Shown: piece by piece, positions 41,019 through 49,912 of the stretch | How the letters are laid out: every line of letters starts with the position of its first letter | Position numbering within the stretch: the stretch's first letter is position 1 | NCBI GenBank assembly: GCA_019058365.1 | Contig: JAHPZE010000015.1 | Span: forward strand, 1 to 64,000 | Length of the DNA stretch: 64,000 nt | Reading direction: 5' to 3' | DNA from: Promethearchaeota archaeon | GTDB taxonomy: Archaea; Asgardarchaeota; Lokiarchaeia; Sigyniarchaeales; SOKP01 | Made by a program: the position numbers and the translations under genes | The notes under the pieces: generated by a model | Databases searched by the model: none | What the model saw: the letters and a program-made list of their open reading frames with translations, nothing else | What the model was told of the DNA's origin: nothing

Positions 41019-42314
41019 TTAACTCAGAATTAAAGTGTAAAGCATTGTATATCCTAATATTATTAAGAAATGAATTGTTGCGAAAAAAGCTCCATATTTT
41101 AGTAGGCGCTTGTAATCCAAATTTGCAACTCTATATTTTTTTGCCAATGATAGAGTGAGAAGATCACAAGCAGAACCTTGTGGTAAAAAGTTACCCGCCA
41201 TATTAACTCCACTTATGAAAGCAATGATGATCGGATTAGGAAAGAATCCATCTCCTATAAGAGCTGAAAAAATCGGGAGAAGGATGATGGTAACTGGTGT
41301 ACCTGCTAGAAATGCAGATAAGAGAGAAGAGATGGTTAATGTCATCAACACTGCGAGATAAATGTTATTATTTACAAAATTTACCAATCCTGTGGAGATC
41401 AACTCTGAAAAACCGAAGTATGATAAAGAATTCGAAAGAATGAATAGGATCGCAAATACAATGATAAGCCTCCACGAAATATCATTCTTAAGATCTGAGA
41501 AATTAGTTTCCTTTGAGTGAATTAGAAGAAGAATTGCTGCGGATATGGTCGCGACAAGTGCAGGCGTGAATCCTAAGACCATGAACACGAAAGTAGTTAA
41601 AACTGTAATAACTGTCATGAAAAAGTACTTTTTATTTTGGATCACAATTCTAGGGTCAAGTATCTCTAAAAGTATCTTCTTATTTCGTTCAGTTGGTTTT
41701 TCTTCCTTTTTTAAAATAAACCAATCCATCAAAAAAATGGTAAGCATTAATGTGATTAAAAACAAAATGCCCATATTGGCAAAGTACTCACCAAAACCCC
41801 ACCCAAATTCCTGACCTATAATTAAGTTTTTCAAGCTAGAAACAGGGGTTAGTATAGCACCAATATTTATCGTAATGGTCATCCCCATCATGTAGGTACC
41901 CGAAGGTATCTCTAAAACTCGGCAAGTCCTGTAGATCAATGGTATCAATATCAAAGAAAGAGTTAAATCCTCGATAAAGCCAACAATTATGCCTGTAAAC
42001 AGACAAATCAGATAAAAGAATAATCTGTTATTCCCCTTCGTTATATGAATCAATTTTATGGCGGTATATTCTAAAACTTGGTCATTAACTGCAAAGTAGA
42101 TAATTATTTGCATGGCAAATATGAAGATTAACGTGTTAAAATTGATAAATCCAAGTATATCGACCTCAGCAATATTACCAAAAGTAAGCATTGAAAGTAC
42201 TGCGATGACTCCTATGAGTAATGCAATAGGTAAATAATCGATCTTATTTTGGGAAAAAAAAGCCATCAAAATGGCAAATAATACTAAGATTATTATTATC
42301 GCAGATACGTTCAT
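41019..42314 (-). CDS. Ion transporter superfamily protein (ArsB/NhaD/SLC13-like)
   Basis: A 431-residue polytopic membrane protein with about eleven or twelve hydrophobic segments. The family's paired re-entrant regions are visible as MTITINIGAILTPVSSLKNLIIG and, in the second half, SGVNMAGNFLPQGSACDLL. A hydrophilic loop of Lys/Glu lies around residues 200-225. Members carry arsenite, Na+/H+ or dicarboxylates; which one is not determinable here. It lies 200 bases upstream of the corrinoid gene on the same strand, so a functional link with methyl metabolism is possible but unproven. Confidence 0.75.
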   Translation of the reverse strand: MNVSAIIIILVLFAILMAFFSQNKIDYLPIALLIGVIAVLSMLTFGNIAEVDILGFINFNTLIFIFAMQIIIYFAVNDQVLEYTAIKLIHITKGNNRLFFYLICLFTGIIVGFIEDLTLSLILIPLIYRTCRVLEIPSGTYMMGMTITINIGAILTPVSSLKNLIIGQEFGWGFGEYFANMGILFLITLMLTIFLMDWFILKKEEKPTERNKKILLEILDPRIVIQNKKYFFMTVITVLTTFVFMVLGFTPALVATISAAILLLIHSKETNFSDLKNDISWRLIIVFAILFILSNSLSYFGFSELISTGLVNFVNNNIYLAVLMTLTISSLLSAFLAGTPVTIILLPIFSALIGDGFFPNPIIIAFISGVNMAGNFLPQGSACDLLTLSLAKKYRVANLDYKRLLKYGAFFATIHFLIILGYTMLYTLILS

Positions 42315-42503
42315 TCAATAACAAGAAATGGTTTTTATTTTAAAAAGAATCACTTTGACTTAGAAATTCTAAAAAATAAAAGATTAGAGGAAAGTCATAT
42401 AAGATTTTGTGATTCTTGAAAATGTTTTATTTATAACATATAAAAATTTAAGATAAGAACTATTTTCAACTATTAGAGTAATCGAAATTATAAATCTTGA
42501 AAT

Positions 42504-43025
42504 ATGAATACTAATTTTTCTCAAGGAAAAAGTTGGATCATCTCAGCAATTAGTGATATAAAAATAGTTCTAAATAGCCTTAAAAATGAATATTACTCTC
42601 TCGTAGCATTTAGAAGTCAGTTTGCTGTAGAAAAATTAAATAAAGCAGTATTAAGTTTTATGGGACTGAAAATAGAAAAAACACATACTCCAACGAGCAT
42701 ATTAGAAGAAATACTTAATAGTAATTCTACTTTTAGTATTGATCAAGAAACAAGAAAGATAATTGAAAAAATTTCAACCTATTCAAAATTTTTTGAAAAT
42801 GAAGGAGTTCAAACAAGATATGGAACAATTAAGGATGATATATTAATCATCGCTGAAGAGATTTATCAATCTTTCGAAGATATTAAAATTTTCCTCATAA
42901 ATCTACAAAAAATTGTAAATTGCTATTTAAAACTTCTTAAGGAGAACCTGAATATAACAGAAAATGAATTTAAAGAGTTTAAACAATTAGAATTATTATC
43001 AGGAGAATTAAAGCAATGGATATAG
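42504..43025 (+). CDS. HEPN-domain protein (partner of adjacent MNT nucleotidyltransferase)
   Basis: A 173-residue all-helical protein. Residues about 10-125 follow the classic HEPN layout: SQFAVEKLNKAVLSFMGLKIEKTH, then a loop and TRYG near the end of the domain, matching the family's tRYP-like position. A clear RNase-type Rx4-6H motif is not evident. It overlaps the nucleotidyltransferase gene by 10 bases, the usual arrangement of HEPN/MNT modules, which act as toxin-antitoxin systems in several archaea and bacteria. Without the RNase motif it may be a structural partner instead. Confidence 0.7.
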   Translation: MNTNFSQGKSWIISAISDIKIVLNSLKNEYYSLVAFRSQFAVEKLNKAVLSFMGLKIEKTHTPTSILEEILNSNSTFSIDQETRKIIEKISTYSKFFENEGVQTRYGTIKDDILIIAEEIYQSFEDIKIFLINLQKIVNCYLKLLKENLNITENEFKEFKQLELLSGELKQWI

Positions 43026-43504
43026 ATTTGAATTTTATAAAAAACGAGTATTTTTCCAAAAAAATAGAAAAATACTTACATCACTTATTTCAAGTAAATA
43101 AAGAAATAGTAGGAGTAATATTATTTGGCTCAATAGCAAGAGGAGATGCAACTTACTCGGAAGAAAAGATAAGTGACATTGATTTAATTATAATTTTTAG
43201 AGATAATGAACTTCCAGAACATTATAGAAAAAGAAATGATCTGAAATTTAAATTAATGCAATCAGCACCTTCAGGAGTAGATTCACTCTGGATGACAGAA
43301 AGAGAATTTTTAAATTTAGTTAAAATAAAAACCGATATAGTCTTATATGCTTTGGATGAGGGAAAAATGTTATATGATCCAGTAGGGTTGATAAAAAAAC
43401 AAAAAGATATTTTATTTAAAGAATTGAAAAAAAAAGGCGTTAAAAAAGAAAAACATTATTGGGTCTGGCCGATAAAAAGTTTTGGAGAAGAAATTGAATG
43501 GTAA
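43016..43504 (+). CDS. MNT-type minimal nucleotidyltransferase
   Basis: A 162-residue polymerase-beta-type nucleotidyltransferase. LFGSIARGDA (residues 36-45) gives the GS motif and SDIDLIII (53-60) the metal-binding DxD. The third acidic residue is probably in KTDIVLYALDEG. The C-terminus is basic and helical. In HEPN/MNT modules the nucleotidyltransferase is the antitoxin and can modify the HEPN partner with AMP. The 10-base overlap with the upstream gene indicates coupled translation. It is longer than the minimal ~100-residue MNT because of the basic tail. Confidence 0.75.
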   Translation: MDIDLNFIKNEYFSKKIEKYLHHLFQVNKEIVGVILFGSIARGDATYSEEKISDIDLIIIFRDNELPEHYRKRNDLKFKLMQSAPSGVDSLWMTEREFLNLVKIKTDIVLYALDEGKMLYDPVGLIKKQKDILFKELKKKGVKKEKHYWVWPIKSFGEEIEW

Positions 43505-43541
43505 TGGATTTTTAATAAAATTTTTAAGATTTTTTTTAAAA

Positions 43542-43553
43542 TTATATATAAAT
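43542..43553 (+). promoter_or_regulatory. TATA box candidate for the amidohydrolase
   Basis: TTATATATAAAT stands 73-84 bases before the ATG at 43626, giving a predicted leader of about 50 bases. It is a good match to the archaeal TATA consensus, in the only gap between the nucleotidyltransferase and amidohydrolase genes. Confidence 0.4.
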
Positions 43554-43625
43554 TAACTAGTTAAATTCTAAAATGAATGAGAAAATAAATTATATAAAAA
43601 AATATAAAAGAATTGAAATAAGAAA

Positions 43626-45173
43626 ATGTTAACATGTACTTTAGAGCAAGATGGAAAAAAGCGAATAGAGCATTTACTTGTAATTGATGCACATTCTCAT
43701 CTAGGGCAAGATGTTGATGGAGCTACAATGATGAATCCTTTAGCTCCAGGAGCAGGGACTTTCGATTTTTGGGGTAATGTCCAAGGCAGAATTAAGGCAG
43801 ATTGGGAGAAGACAGGGGAACAATCATTTACAACTACAATGGATGGGAAATTTACAAAAATCTCATGGTCATTCACTCCCTTTCCTTTTACAGATAGACT
43901 TTATACTGAACTTGAAAAGCTCGGAAAGAGTCATTCTGCTTTAAAAGCAAAATCTAAGTTTTACTCGTTCATAGATCAAGGTGTATGCTTTCCATTTCAA
44001 GACGTGTTTAGAGATAAACATCCCGAAGCGCTATATAGAGCAAGCAATATAAATATTTCACGTTTTACTACAAGATTCCCTTTTTCTATGAAATTAATTG
44101 GATATGGTCGCTGTGATCCAATGGAGGGACAAAAAGCTGTAAACGAAGTAAAGTATATAAGAGAAATATTAGGACTTCGAGGTTTAAAATTACATCCTCG
44201 ATCAGAAGGATATATAGATAAAATAACTTCTGTAAAAGTAGTTAATGTGCTTGTAGAAGCAGCCAGTTATTCTTTACCAGTTATTTTTGATACAAGAGGT
44301 CGGGGATCGATCTTAGAAATTGGTAAATTAATAAGATCTGCTAGAAATATAATTCAGTCCAAATATCCTGATTTATTACCTCATTTAAAAATTATTATAG
44401 CTCATTTTGCTCAAGGAAATATTGATGATTATGAAGTGTATAATACTATTGTTCAACCAAATACATACGGAGATCTTTCAATGTTGCATGGAGCAGGTGC
44501 AGGAAATTTCTTTGAAAGTTTTCGAAGATGGTTTCAATCCAATAACAAAAAAAGTGTAGATAATCGAGATTGGTCGGAATATATCTTGTTTGCTTCAGAT
44601 TTTCCCTACTTTGGAGATGCACATGCACAGAAACTAATGAAATATATTATTAATAAACAGTTCTTTGATACAGGGGGAACAATCGCGGATGTTAGAAATA
44701 TCGTTGGGTTAAATCAATTGAAAGTTTTACCAGAGTACAATCTTCCTCAAATTAAGAAAGAACAAAAAGTTACCCCTAGTTTAATCCTTTCTAACCCATT
44801 ATTTAATGAAAATAAGATGAGTACTTATGATATGTCCATAGTGGTTTTAGCAAAGTTAATTGTTGAGAATAAATTAGATATTAAAAAATTCTGTATTCAA
44901 TTCAAAGATTCTTGGGATTCTTTTAGCGAAGATATTTTATTAAGCATCATATCTAATAAGAATAAAAAAGAAATAAACTTATTATTGATGAATTTAGTGA
45001 AAGATCAGATTTCTCTTTTTGCACCATTGCAAGGCAATATTGAATGGAAAAAATTTGGATATAAATATTTTAATCCAGAAGACCGTGCTTTCTTTGCGTC
45101 AGTATTTAAACAAAATTATTTAGCTACAGATGTTCTAAAAACAGTAGAGACTTTTTCACATATATATACTTAG
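43626..45173 (+). CDS. Amidohydrolase_2-type metal-dependent hydrolase with extra C-terminal domain
   Basis: A 515-residue protein. Residues about 18-365 are a TIM-barrel amidohydrolase: DAHSHLG (His23 and His25 as first metal ligands), GLRGLKLHPRSEGY, LPVIFDTRG, IIAHFAQGN with the next histidine, and LFASDFPYFGDAHAQ with the catalytic aspartate. The last ~130 residues are a helical extension I do not recognise. The family hydrolyses or decarboxylates small carboxylic or cyclic compounds; the substrate is unknown. It is monocistronic and convergent with the GTPase operon. Confidence 0.75.
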   Translation: MLTCTLEQDGKKRIEHLLVIDAHSHLGQDVDGATMMNPLAPGAGTFDFWGNVQGRIKADWEKTGEQSFTTTMDGKFTKISWSFTPFPFTDRLYTELEKLGKSHSALKAKSKFYSFIDQGVCFPFQDVFRDKHPEALYRASNINISRFTTRFPFSMKLIGYGRCDPMEGQKAVNEVKYIREILGLRGLKLHPRSEGYIDKITSVKVVNVLVEAASYSLPVIFDTRGRGSILEIGKLIRSARNIIQSKYPDLLPHLKIIIAHFAQGNIDDYEVYNTIVQPNTYGDLSMLHGAGAGNFFESFRRWFQSNNKKSVDNRDWSEYILFASDFPYFGDAHAQKLMKYIINKQFFDTGGTIADVRNIVGLNQLKVLPEYNLPQIKKEQKVTPSLILSNPLFNENKMSTYDMSIVVLAKLIVENKLDIKKFCIQFKDSWDSFSEDILLSIISNKNKKEINLLLMNLVKDQISLFAPLQGNIEWKKFGYKYFNPEDRAFFASVFKQNYLATDVLKTVETFSHIYT

Positions 45174-45335
45174 AATATTGAAATTCACTCTCAAAAAATT
45201 TTATTCTATTGCACAATAAATTATACTTAAAAAGAATATTAATGTCTTATTCAAAGAGATCTTATTTAATTTTCGTGTGATAGAAAGATATTATTTATTA
45301 ATTTTAGACATCATTTTTTAAAATTACTTAAGTTT

Positions 45336-46370
45336 TTAAGAAAATTGTTTTAATTTCTCTGATTTCTCATAGAACTCTCTCCCAAGTCGATCATCTCCAA
45401 TTTCAATGCATTTTTCAGCTAATTTTTCGAAAAGTAAAGCAGCATTAGAAAAATTTCCATTTTCTAACGCTGTTTCAACACTATTTACCAGATTTTCTCG
45501 TTCAAAAAGGGGTTTTAATAAGGGAGAGTCTTCAACACTCATTTCAAGAATATCTGCGATAATTCGAATCATTCTATCACGATTATTAGGATTGACAGCA
45601 ATCATAGAATACGCTTTAACACCAGTCATTCTTTCAATATCTTCAACTTTCACGGCTTCAGTTAAATCTTGCTTATTAGCTATTATTGCTGCATGAGCAT
45701 AAGGAGCCTCTTCAGTAATTAACTCCAAAAAAGATCTACTTCTTTCAATATTATTAAGTGTTGAATCAGTAATTAATAAGACAGCATCACTGCCTTTAAT
45801 AAATTTGTTCCAAAGAATGCTAAATTGTTCTTGACCAGCGAAGTCCCATAAATAAAACACTAAATTTCCAATTTTGATTGTTGCTATCTCACCATTAATA
45901 GTAGGAATATGCTGTAGTGGAATTTCTTTTGCTTTAATCAATTGAGTAATTGTGGTTTTACCTACACCAGAGTATCCAACAAGAGAAATTTTTGGTTTGA
46001 GATTTCTATGAAATCCATCAATGATAGAATCTAAAACATTAAAAATAGCATTATCTTTAATCGTATGAATTGTATCTCCAAATAAACTTAAAAATTCCAT
46101 TTTTAATCTATATAATTCTGATTGAACTCTATTATAATCGTCGCTTAATGCAGATATAAAAACAAAAATTAAATTTAGCTCTTTTTCAGTAATGTAAGAT
46201 ATTTTATATTTAAAATAATCATAAGTTCCAAACTCTTTACCTATTCTTGAAAAAGAAGCATTACTAATATCTGAAACAACATTTTTAAATTCCACATCTC
46301 TTAATGCTTTTGCGTAATCTCTCCTATATAATACGGTTCCATTCTTGATTACAAAAACTTGTCTAAGCAT
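45336..46370 (-). CDS. Longin-like domain fused to Arf/Rab-like small GTPase
   Basis: A 344-residue protein. Residues 1-105 look like a longin-type domain (LRQVFVIKNGTVLYRRDYAKAL ... LNLIFVFISAL ... LYRLKMEFLSLFGD). Residues about 125-285 are a small GTPase with P-loop GYSGVGKTT (132-140), switch I threonine in HIPTIN, WDFAGQE (175-181) and NKQD (232-235; Arf-style). The last ~50 residues are a helical hairpin like a TPR unit. There is no lipidation signal. It is the last of three minus-strand genes with a Rag-like GTPase and a longin-like protein, so all three may work in one complex. Confidence 0.8.
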   Translation of the reverse strand: MLRQVFVIKNGTVLYRRDYAKALRDVEFKNVVSDISNASFSRIGKEFGTYDYFKYKISYITEKELNLIFVFISALSDDYNRVQSELYRLKMEFLSLFGDTIHTIKDNAIFNVLDSIIDGFHRNLKPKISLVGYSGVGKTTITQLIKAKEIPLQHIPTINGEIATIKIGNLVFYLWDFAGQEQFSILWNKFIKGSDAVLLITDSTLNNIERSRSFLELITEEAPYAHAAIIANKQDLTEAVKVEDIERMTGVKAYSMIAVNPNNRDRMIRIIADILEMSVEDSPLLKPLFERENLVNSVETALENGNFSNAALLFEKLAEKCIEIGDDRLGREFYEKSEKLKQFS

Positions 46371-46412
46371 AGTTTTATCTCAATATTTCAAACCGAAATT
46401 ATCAAATATTTT

Positions 46413-47345
46413 TTACGTTCTCCGGATTTTATAATAATTTTCAATTTTCAACTTTATTTTTTCTTTTAAATTAGATATTTCATCAGTTTTATTATTTTCT
46501 GAAAAAATAATCAATTTTTTAAGTTCGGGATTTATAATTTCAAGATCACCAACAATTAATTTTAGAATTTCAACTCCAGAACTAATAGATTGAATATTTC
46601 TCTTAATATCATAATTACCGTCAATGGTTCTTATATAATAGGAAATTACAAAATAAATTTTATAAATTAGTTCTGTGTTAAAATCATTAGTCATCGATTG
46701 TACAATAATATAATTTTTGCTGTTAGTAATAAAACAAATCAAATTGGTAAAATTTTTGATATTTTCATCAATAATTATCTTTAAATTCTTAGAATCCTGT
46801 GATAGATTACTCAATATCTCCGAAAAAGCATTAAATATAGTGTAATCTATTTCTGGATAGATACTTGTAAAATAGAAAGGTATTTCTATTGGTAGAGTAA
46901 ATCGACTTTTTATACCTCTCTTCATTAAATGGAAATTATCACTAACTTTTTGGTTAATTAAATCAATCTTATGAAAAAGAATTACCAGATTATTTTCATT
47001 GTTCCTAACTTTCAAAATTTCGAAGATAAGCTTTACTTCTTTAATAATTTCTTGGGAATTTTGTATCCATATTGGATAATCTAAGATATAAATAACAACG
47101 CCAGCATTTTGAAAAGCTTTTATCTGATCATTTTCGTCTAATAATAAAAAAGGTAACTCTTGCCCAGAAGTGTCAAATATACTTAATTCTATATCCATCC
47201 ATGAATATGACCTTTGAATTATTCCGCGTGTAGGTTCGAGAGGATTTAGCATAAGATCAGCGGGATTTCCTCCTTCAAATAAAAGATTAAGAATACTTGT
47301 TTTACCTACTCCAGCTCTTCCTATTAAAGTTATTTTTTCAGGCAT
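46413..47345 (-). CDS. Rag/Gtr-like GTPase
   Basis: A 310-residue GTPase. The P-loop is GRAGVGKTS (9-17), with EPTRG for switch I, FDTSGQE (57-63) and HKID (125-128). The HKID in place of NKxD and the roughly 110-residue C-terminal alpha-beta extension (longin/roadblock-sized) are features of the eukaryotic Rag/Gtr GTPases that pair as heterodimers on roadblock scaffolds. It sits 42 bases after the 45336-46370 gene's upstream boundary and 41 bases from the 47387 gene. Similarity to Rag was judged by motif only; a structure comparison was not possible. Confidence 0.75.
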   Translation of the reverse strand: MPEKITLIGRAGVGKTSILNLLFEGGNPADLMLNPLEPTRGIIQRSYSWMDIELSIFDTSGQELPFLLLDENDQIKAFQNAGVVIYILDYPIWIQNSQEIIKEVKLIFEILKVRNNENNLVILFHKIDLINQKVSDNFHLMKRGIKSRFTLPIEIPFYFTSIYPEIDYTIFNAFSEILSNLSQDSKNLKIIIDENIKNFTNLICFITNSKNYIIVQSMTNDFNTELIYKIYFVISYYIRTIDGNYDIKRNIQSISSGVEILKLIVGDLEIINPELKKLIIFSENNKTDEISNLKEKIKLKIENYYKIRRT

Positions 47346-47386
47346 TTTGTTATAAATAAGTTTTTTTTCAATAAGTACACAAAATT

Positions 47387-48196
47387 TTAAATTATAAAGT
47401 ATTGATCAATTACTTCTTCAAATTCGAAAAATTGGGTTAATTCGCCATTGAAATTTTTAAGCTCAATTCTAGTATCAAATTTTTCTATAAATTCGTCGGA
47501 TATTATTTGCATATATCTTTTGAATGTTTTTGGTATTTCTCCTCTTTCAATTAAGTAGGCAAATATAGCGTTTTTTTTTATATTCAAATAAAAATTTTGA
47601 TTTCCAAAATTTATTTGTCTAAGAGTTATACCTGGTTCTTTACGCATCATTTCTCTTGAAAAGGTTAAAATAGCTGAAATAAAACCACTTATAGGTAACT
47701 CACATTCAATAAGCTTTTTTTCTTCTTTATTTATCTTCGAGAGTAATAAATGCCCTGCTATTCCAATAATGAATAATGCTAATACTCCTTTGAATTTTGG
47801 GATATTAATCTTGTTATAACAAATATCTTTTATAGTTGAGATGGCCTCATGTTGACATAAACTATCATATAATTGCCGAGAAAGATTATATAATTCTGAA
47901 AAATTCAATATTTTCTCTTTTTTATCTAAATATATGACACATATAATTTCATCTTGTTCATTATAAAAGTAATGAATGTATAAAGTAAAATTTGAGATTA
48001 TATCAATTAAAATACCTTCTTTTTTTGTTAAAATTTTTTCTATATTTTTATTAATTATATTTCTAATTAGTTGGATACCTATTCCCTTTTGAAAAATAAT
48101 TTCTATTTCTCTTTTTGAACTAATACCTAGGATTTTTACTAATCCAATTCCTAAGAGTTCTATTGAATTCGTATTATATTTTACTGCTGAAATCAT
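47387..48196 (-). CDS. Longin-like (probably tandem) protein of a GTPase operon
   Basis: A 269-residue soluble protein without catalytic motifs. Two similar alpha-beta units can be made out: residues about 25-115 (IIFQKGIGIQLIRNI ... FTLYIHYFYNEQDEIICVIYLDKK ... LYNLSRQLYDSL) and 135-255 (GVLALFIIGIAGHLLLSKI ... GFISAILTFSREM ... QNFYLNIKKNAIFAYLIERG ... YMQIISDEFIEKF). Each has the strand-strand-helix-strand-strand-helix order of longin or roadblock folds. It is the first gene of the GTPase operon. Tandem longin proteins in eukaryotes act as GTPase exchange factors or scaffolds (Mon1-Ccz1); the analogy is inferred. Confidence 0.55.
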   Translation of the reverse strand: MISAVKYNTNSIELLGIGLVKILGISSKREIEIIFQKGIGIQLIRNIINKNIEKILTKKEGILIDIISNFTLYIHYFYNEQDEIICVIYLDKKEKILNFSELYNLSRQLYDSLCQHEAISTIKDICYNKINIPKFKGVLALFIIGIAGHLLLSKINKEEKKLIECELPISGFISAILTFSREMMRKEPGITLRQINFGNQNFYLNIKKNAIFAYLIERGEIPKTFKRYMQIISDEFIEKFDTRIELKNFNGELTQFFEFEEVIDQYFII

Positions 48197-48636
48197 TTAA
48201 GTTCTCTGGATATAATTTTGGTAATTTTACACTTTCTTGCTAAATTTACTATTGATTTTTCTTCCAAAAAACGCTTTTTTTAATATATTTTTTAATGTAA
48301 TTAGGATCTAATTCTTATAAACATAATATAAAAAAGGTTCTTTTTTAATCTTTGCTTCCCATAAAAAATTATTTATTGCCTAATATTTTATAACTTAGAA
48401 CTTATTAGATTTAAATTCATTTTTTTTGTACCCTTTATTCAATTTAAGGTTAAAATATTTATATGAATTCTATTATTTTATGTTTATATTTAAGTTATAA
48501 TTTTGATTTTAAAAATTCTGATTTAGAAAAGGACATTAAAAATAAATTTAAGATTGAATCTATTCATAATGATATTTACCTAGATTTGAAATTCTCAATT
48601 GTTAATTACATATTATAATTTATATGGTTAAATATA
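48197..48636. other. Intergenic region with no supported gene
   Basis: This is a 440-base, very AT-rich divergent gap between the longin gene (-) and the REC-kinase gene (+). A 51-codon ATG frame at 48463-48618 (ending LDLKFSIVNYIL) has no ribosome-binding site and no recognisable features, so it is not called. No RNA gene or long repeat was seen. Confidence 0.5.
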
Positions 48637-49770
48637 ATGAATAAAGAAGTAATTCAAATCCTGCTAATCGAAGATAATCCTGGAGATGCTCGGCTTATCC
48701 AAGAATTTCTTAAGGATTCCAAAAAAGTTGATTTTATAATAAAAAATCATGAAACTCTTAGTGAAGGATTAGAAGAGTTATTAAATAATAAATTTGACAT
48801 TATTTTATTAGACCTTAATCTCCCTGACAGTTCTGGGTATGATACTGTGAAAATTATATATGAAAAAATAAAGTTTATTCCTATTATTATACTTACTGGA
48901 AGAGATGATGAAGAATTAGCATTGAATTCTTTAAAATTCGGAATACAGGATTATTTAATTAAAGGAAAAATAGATCCAATTCTATTAGAACGATCTATTC
49001 TCTATACAATTGAGAGATATCATTATATTGAAGCATTCAAACTATCAGAAGAAAAAATTCGTGGAGAATTAAATCGTACAAATTTTTATAAAGATTTGTT
49101 TATCCATGATATAAATGATATCTTTCAAGGGATAATGTCGGCAACCCAGATTTATAATATGCAACTTAAAAATCCTGAAACTAGTAATTATATTATTGAT
49201 ATTAACGAGATCATTGAAAATCAAATTAAAAGAGGAGCAAAATTAATTTCAAATGTAAGAAAACTCTCTCAACTTGAAGAAACTGAAATAGTTCTTAAAC
49301 CCGTTTTAGTATATAATTTTGTATTAAGATCAATTAAAACATTATTAGATACACACAAAAATCAAATAATTAATTCCCAAGTAATTTCACCCCATAATAA
49401 CCTAAGTGTACTTGCTAATGATGATTTAGAAGAAGTATTTGATAATATTTTAATAAATGCTGTAAGACATAATGAGAATCCAATAATAGAGATCATAATC
49501 AAAATTTCTAGATCAACATTAGATAAGATAAATTATATTAAAATTGAATTTATAGATAATGGAATAGGTATCGAAGATTCAAGAAAAGAATCAATTTTTT
49601 TAAGGGGGACTACGAAAGATACTTATAAAGGTGGTCTAGGTTTGGGATTATCTCTTGTTAGTAAAATTATTGAGAGTTATAAAGGTAGAATTTGGGTGGA
49701 AGATCGAATTGAGGGAGATTATTCTCAGGGAAGTAATTTTGTTATGTTAATTCCTGCTTCTGGAGAATAA
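48637..49770 (+). CDS. Response-regulator receiver/histidine kinase hybrid (REC-HK)
   Basis: A 377-residue cytoplasmic protein with an N-terminal receiver (residues 5-125: LLIEDNPGDAR, phospho-acceptor Asp in LLDLNLPDSSG, LTGRDD and LIKG) followed by a kinase core. The H-box reads FIHDINDIFQG, with His followed by Asp as in HDMNN-type archaeal kinases. The ATPase has NAVRHNE (N-box), DNGIG (G1) and GGLGLGLSLV (G2). With REC first, phosphorylation from elsewhere could control this kinase. Its gene is the only plus-strand member of the signalling island and converges with the 49913-52141 hybrid kinase. Confidence 0.85.
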   Translation: MNKEVIQILLIEDNPGDARLIQEFLKDSKKVDFIIKNHETLSEGLEELLNNKFDIILLDLNLPDSSGYDTVKIIYEKIKFIPIIILTGRDDEELALNSLKFGIQDYLIKGKIDPILLERSILYTIERYHYIEAFKLSEEKIRGELNRTNFYKDLFIHDINDIFQGIMSATQIYNMQLKNPETSNYIIDINEIIENQIKRGAKLISNVRKLSQLEETEIVLKPVLVYNFVLRSIKTLLDTHKNQIINSQVISPHNNLSVLANDDLEEVFDNILINAVRHNENPIIEIIIKISRSTLDKINYIKIEFIDNGIGIEDSRKESIFLRGTTKDTYKGGLGLGLSLVSKIIESYKGRIWVEDRIEGDYSQGSNFVMLIPASGE

Positions 49771-49912
49771 TGATATTTAGTAGTGTACCTTTTTTTGTGT
49801 CTATGTCTATAATAATTATTAAAAATAAAAAACATATATACAGTTTTATAGAATCAATTTCTCTTTTTAAAAATAATATATTTTCAAATTAAGATAAGAA
49901 CAACATTTTTTG

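Noticed and set aside
48463..48618. A 51-codon ATG frame in the 440-base divergent gap
   Set aside because: No Shine-Dalgarno site and no recognisable feature; expected by chance in such AT-rich DNA.
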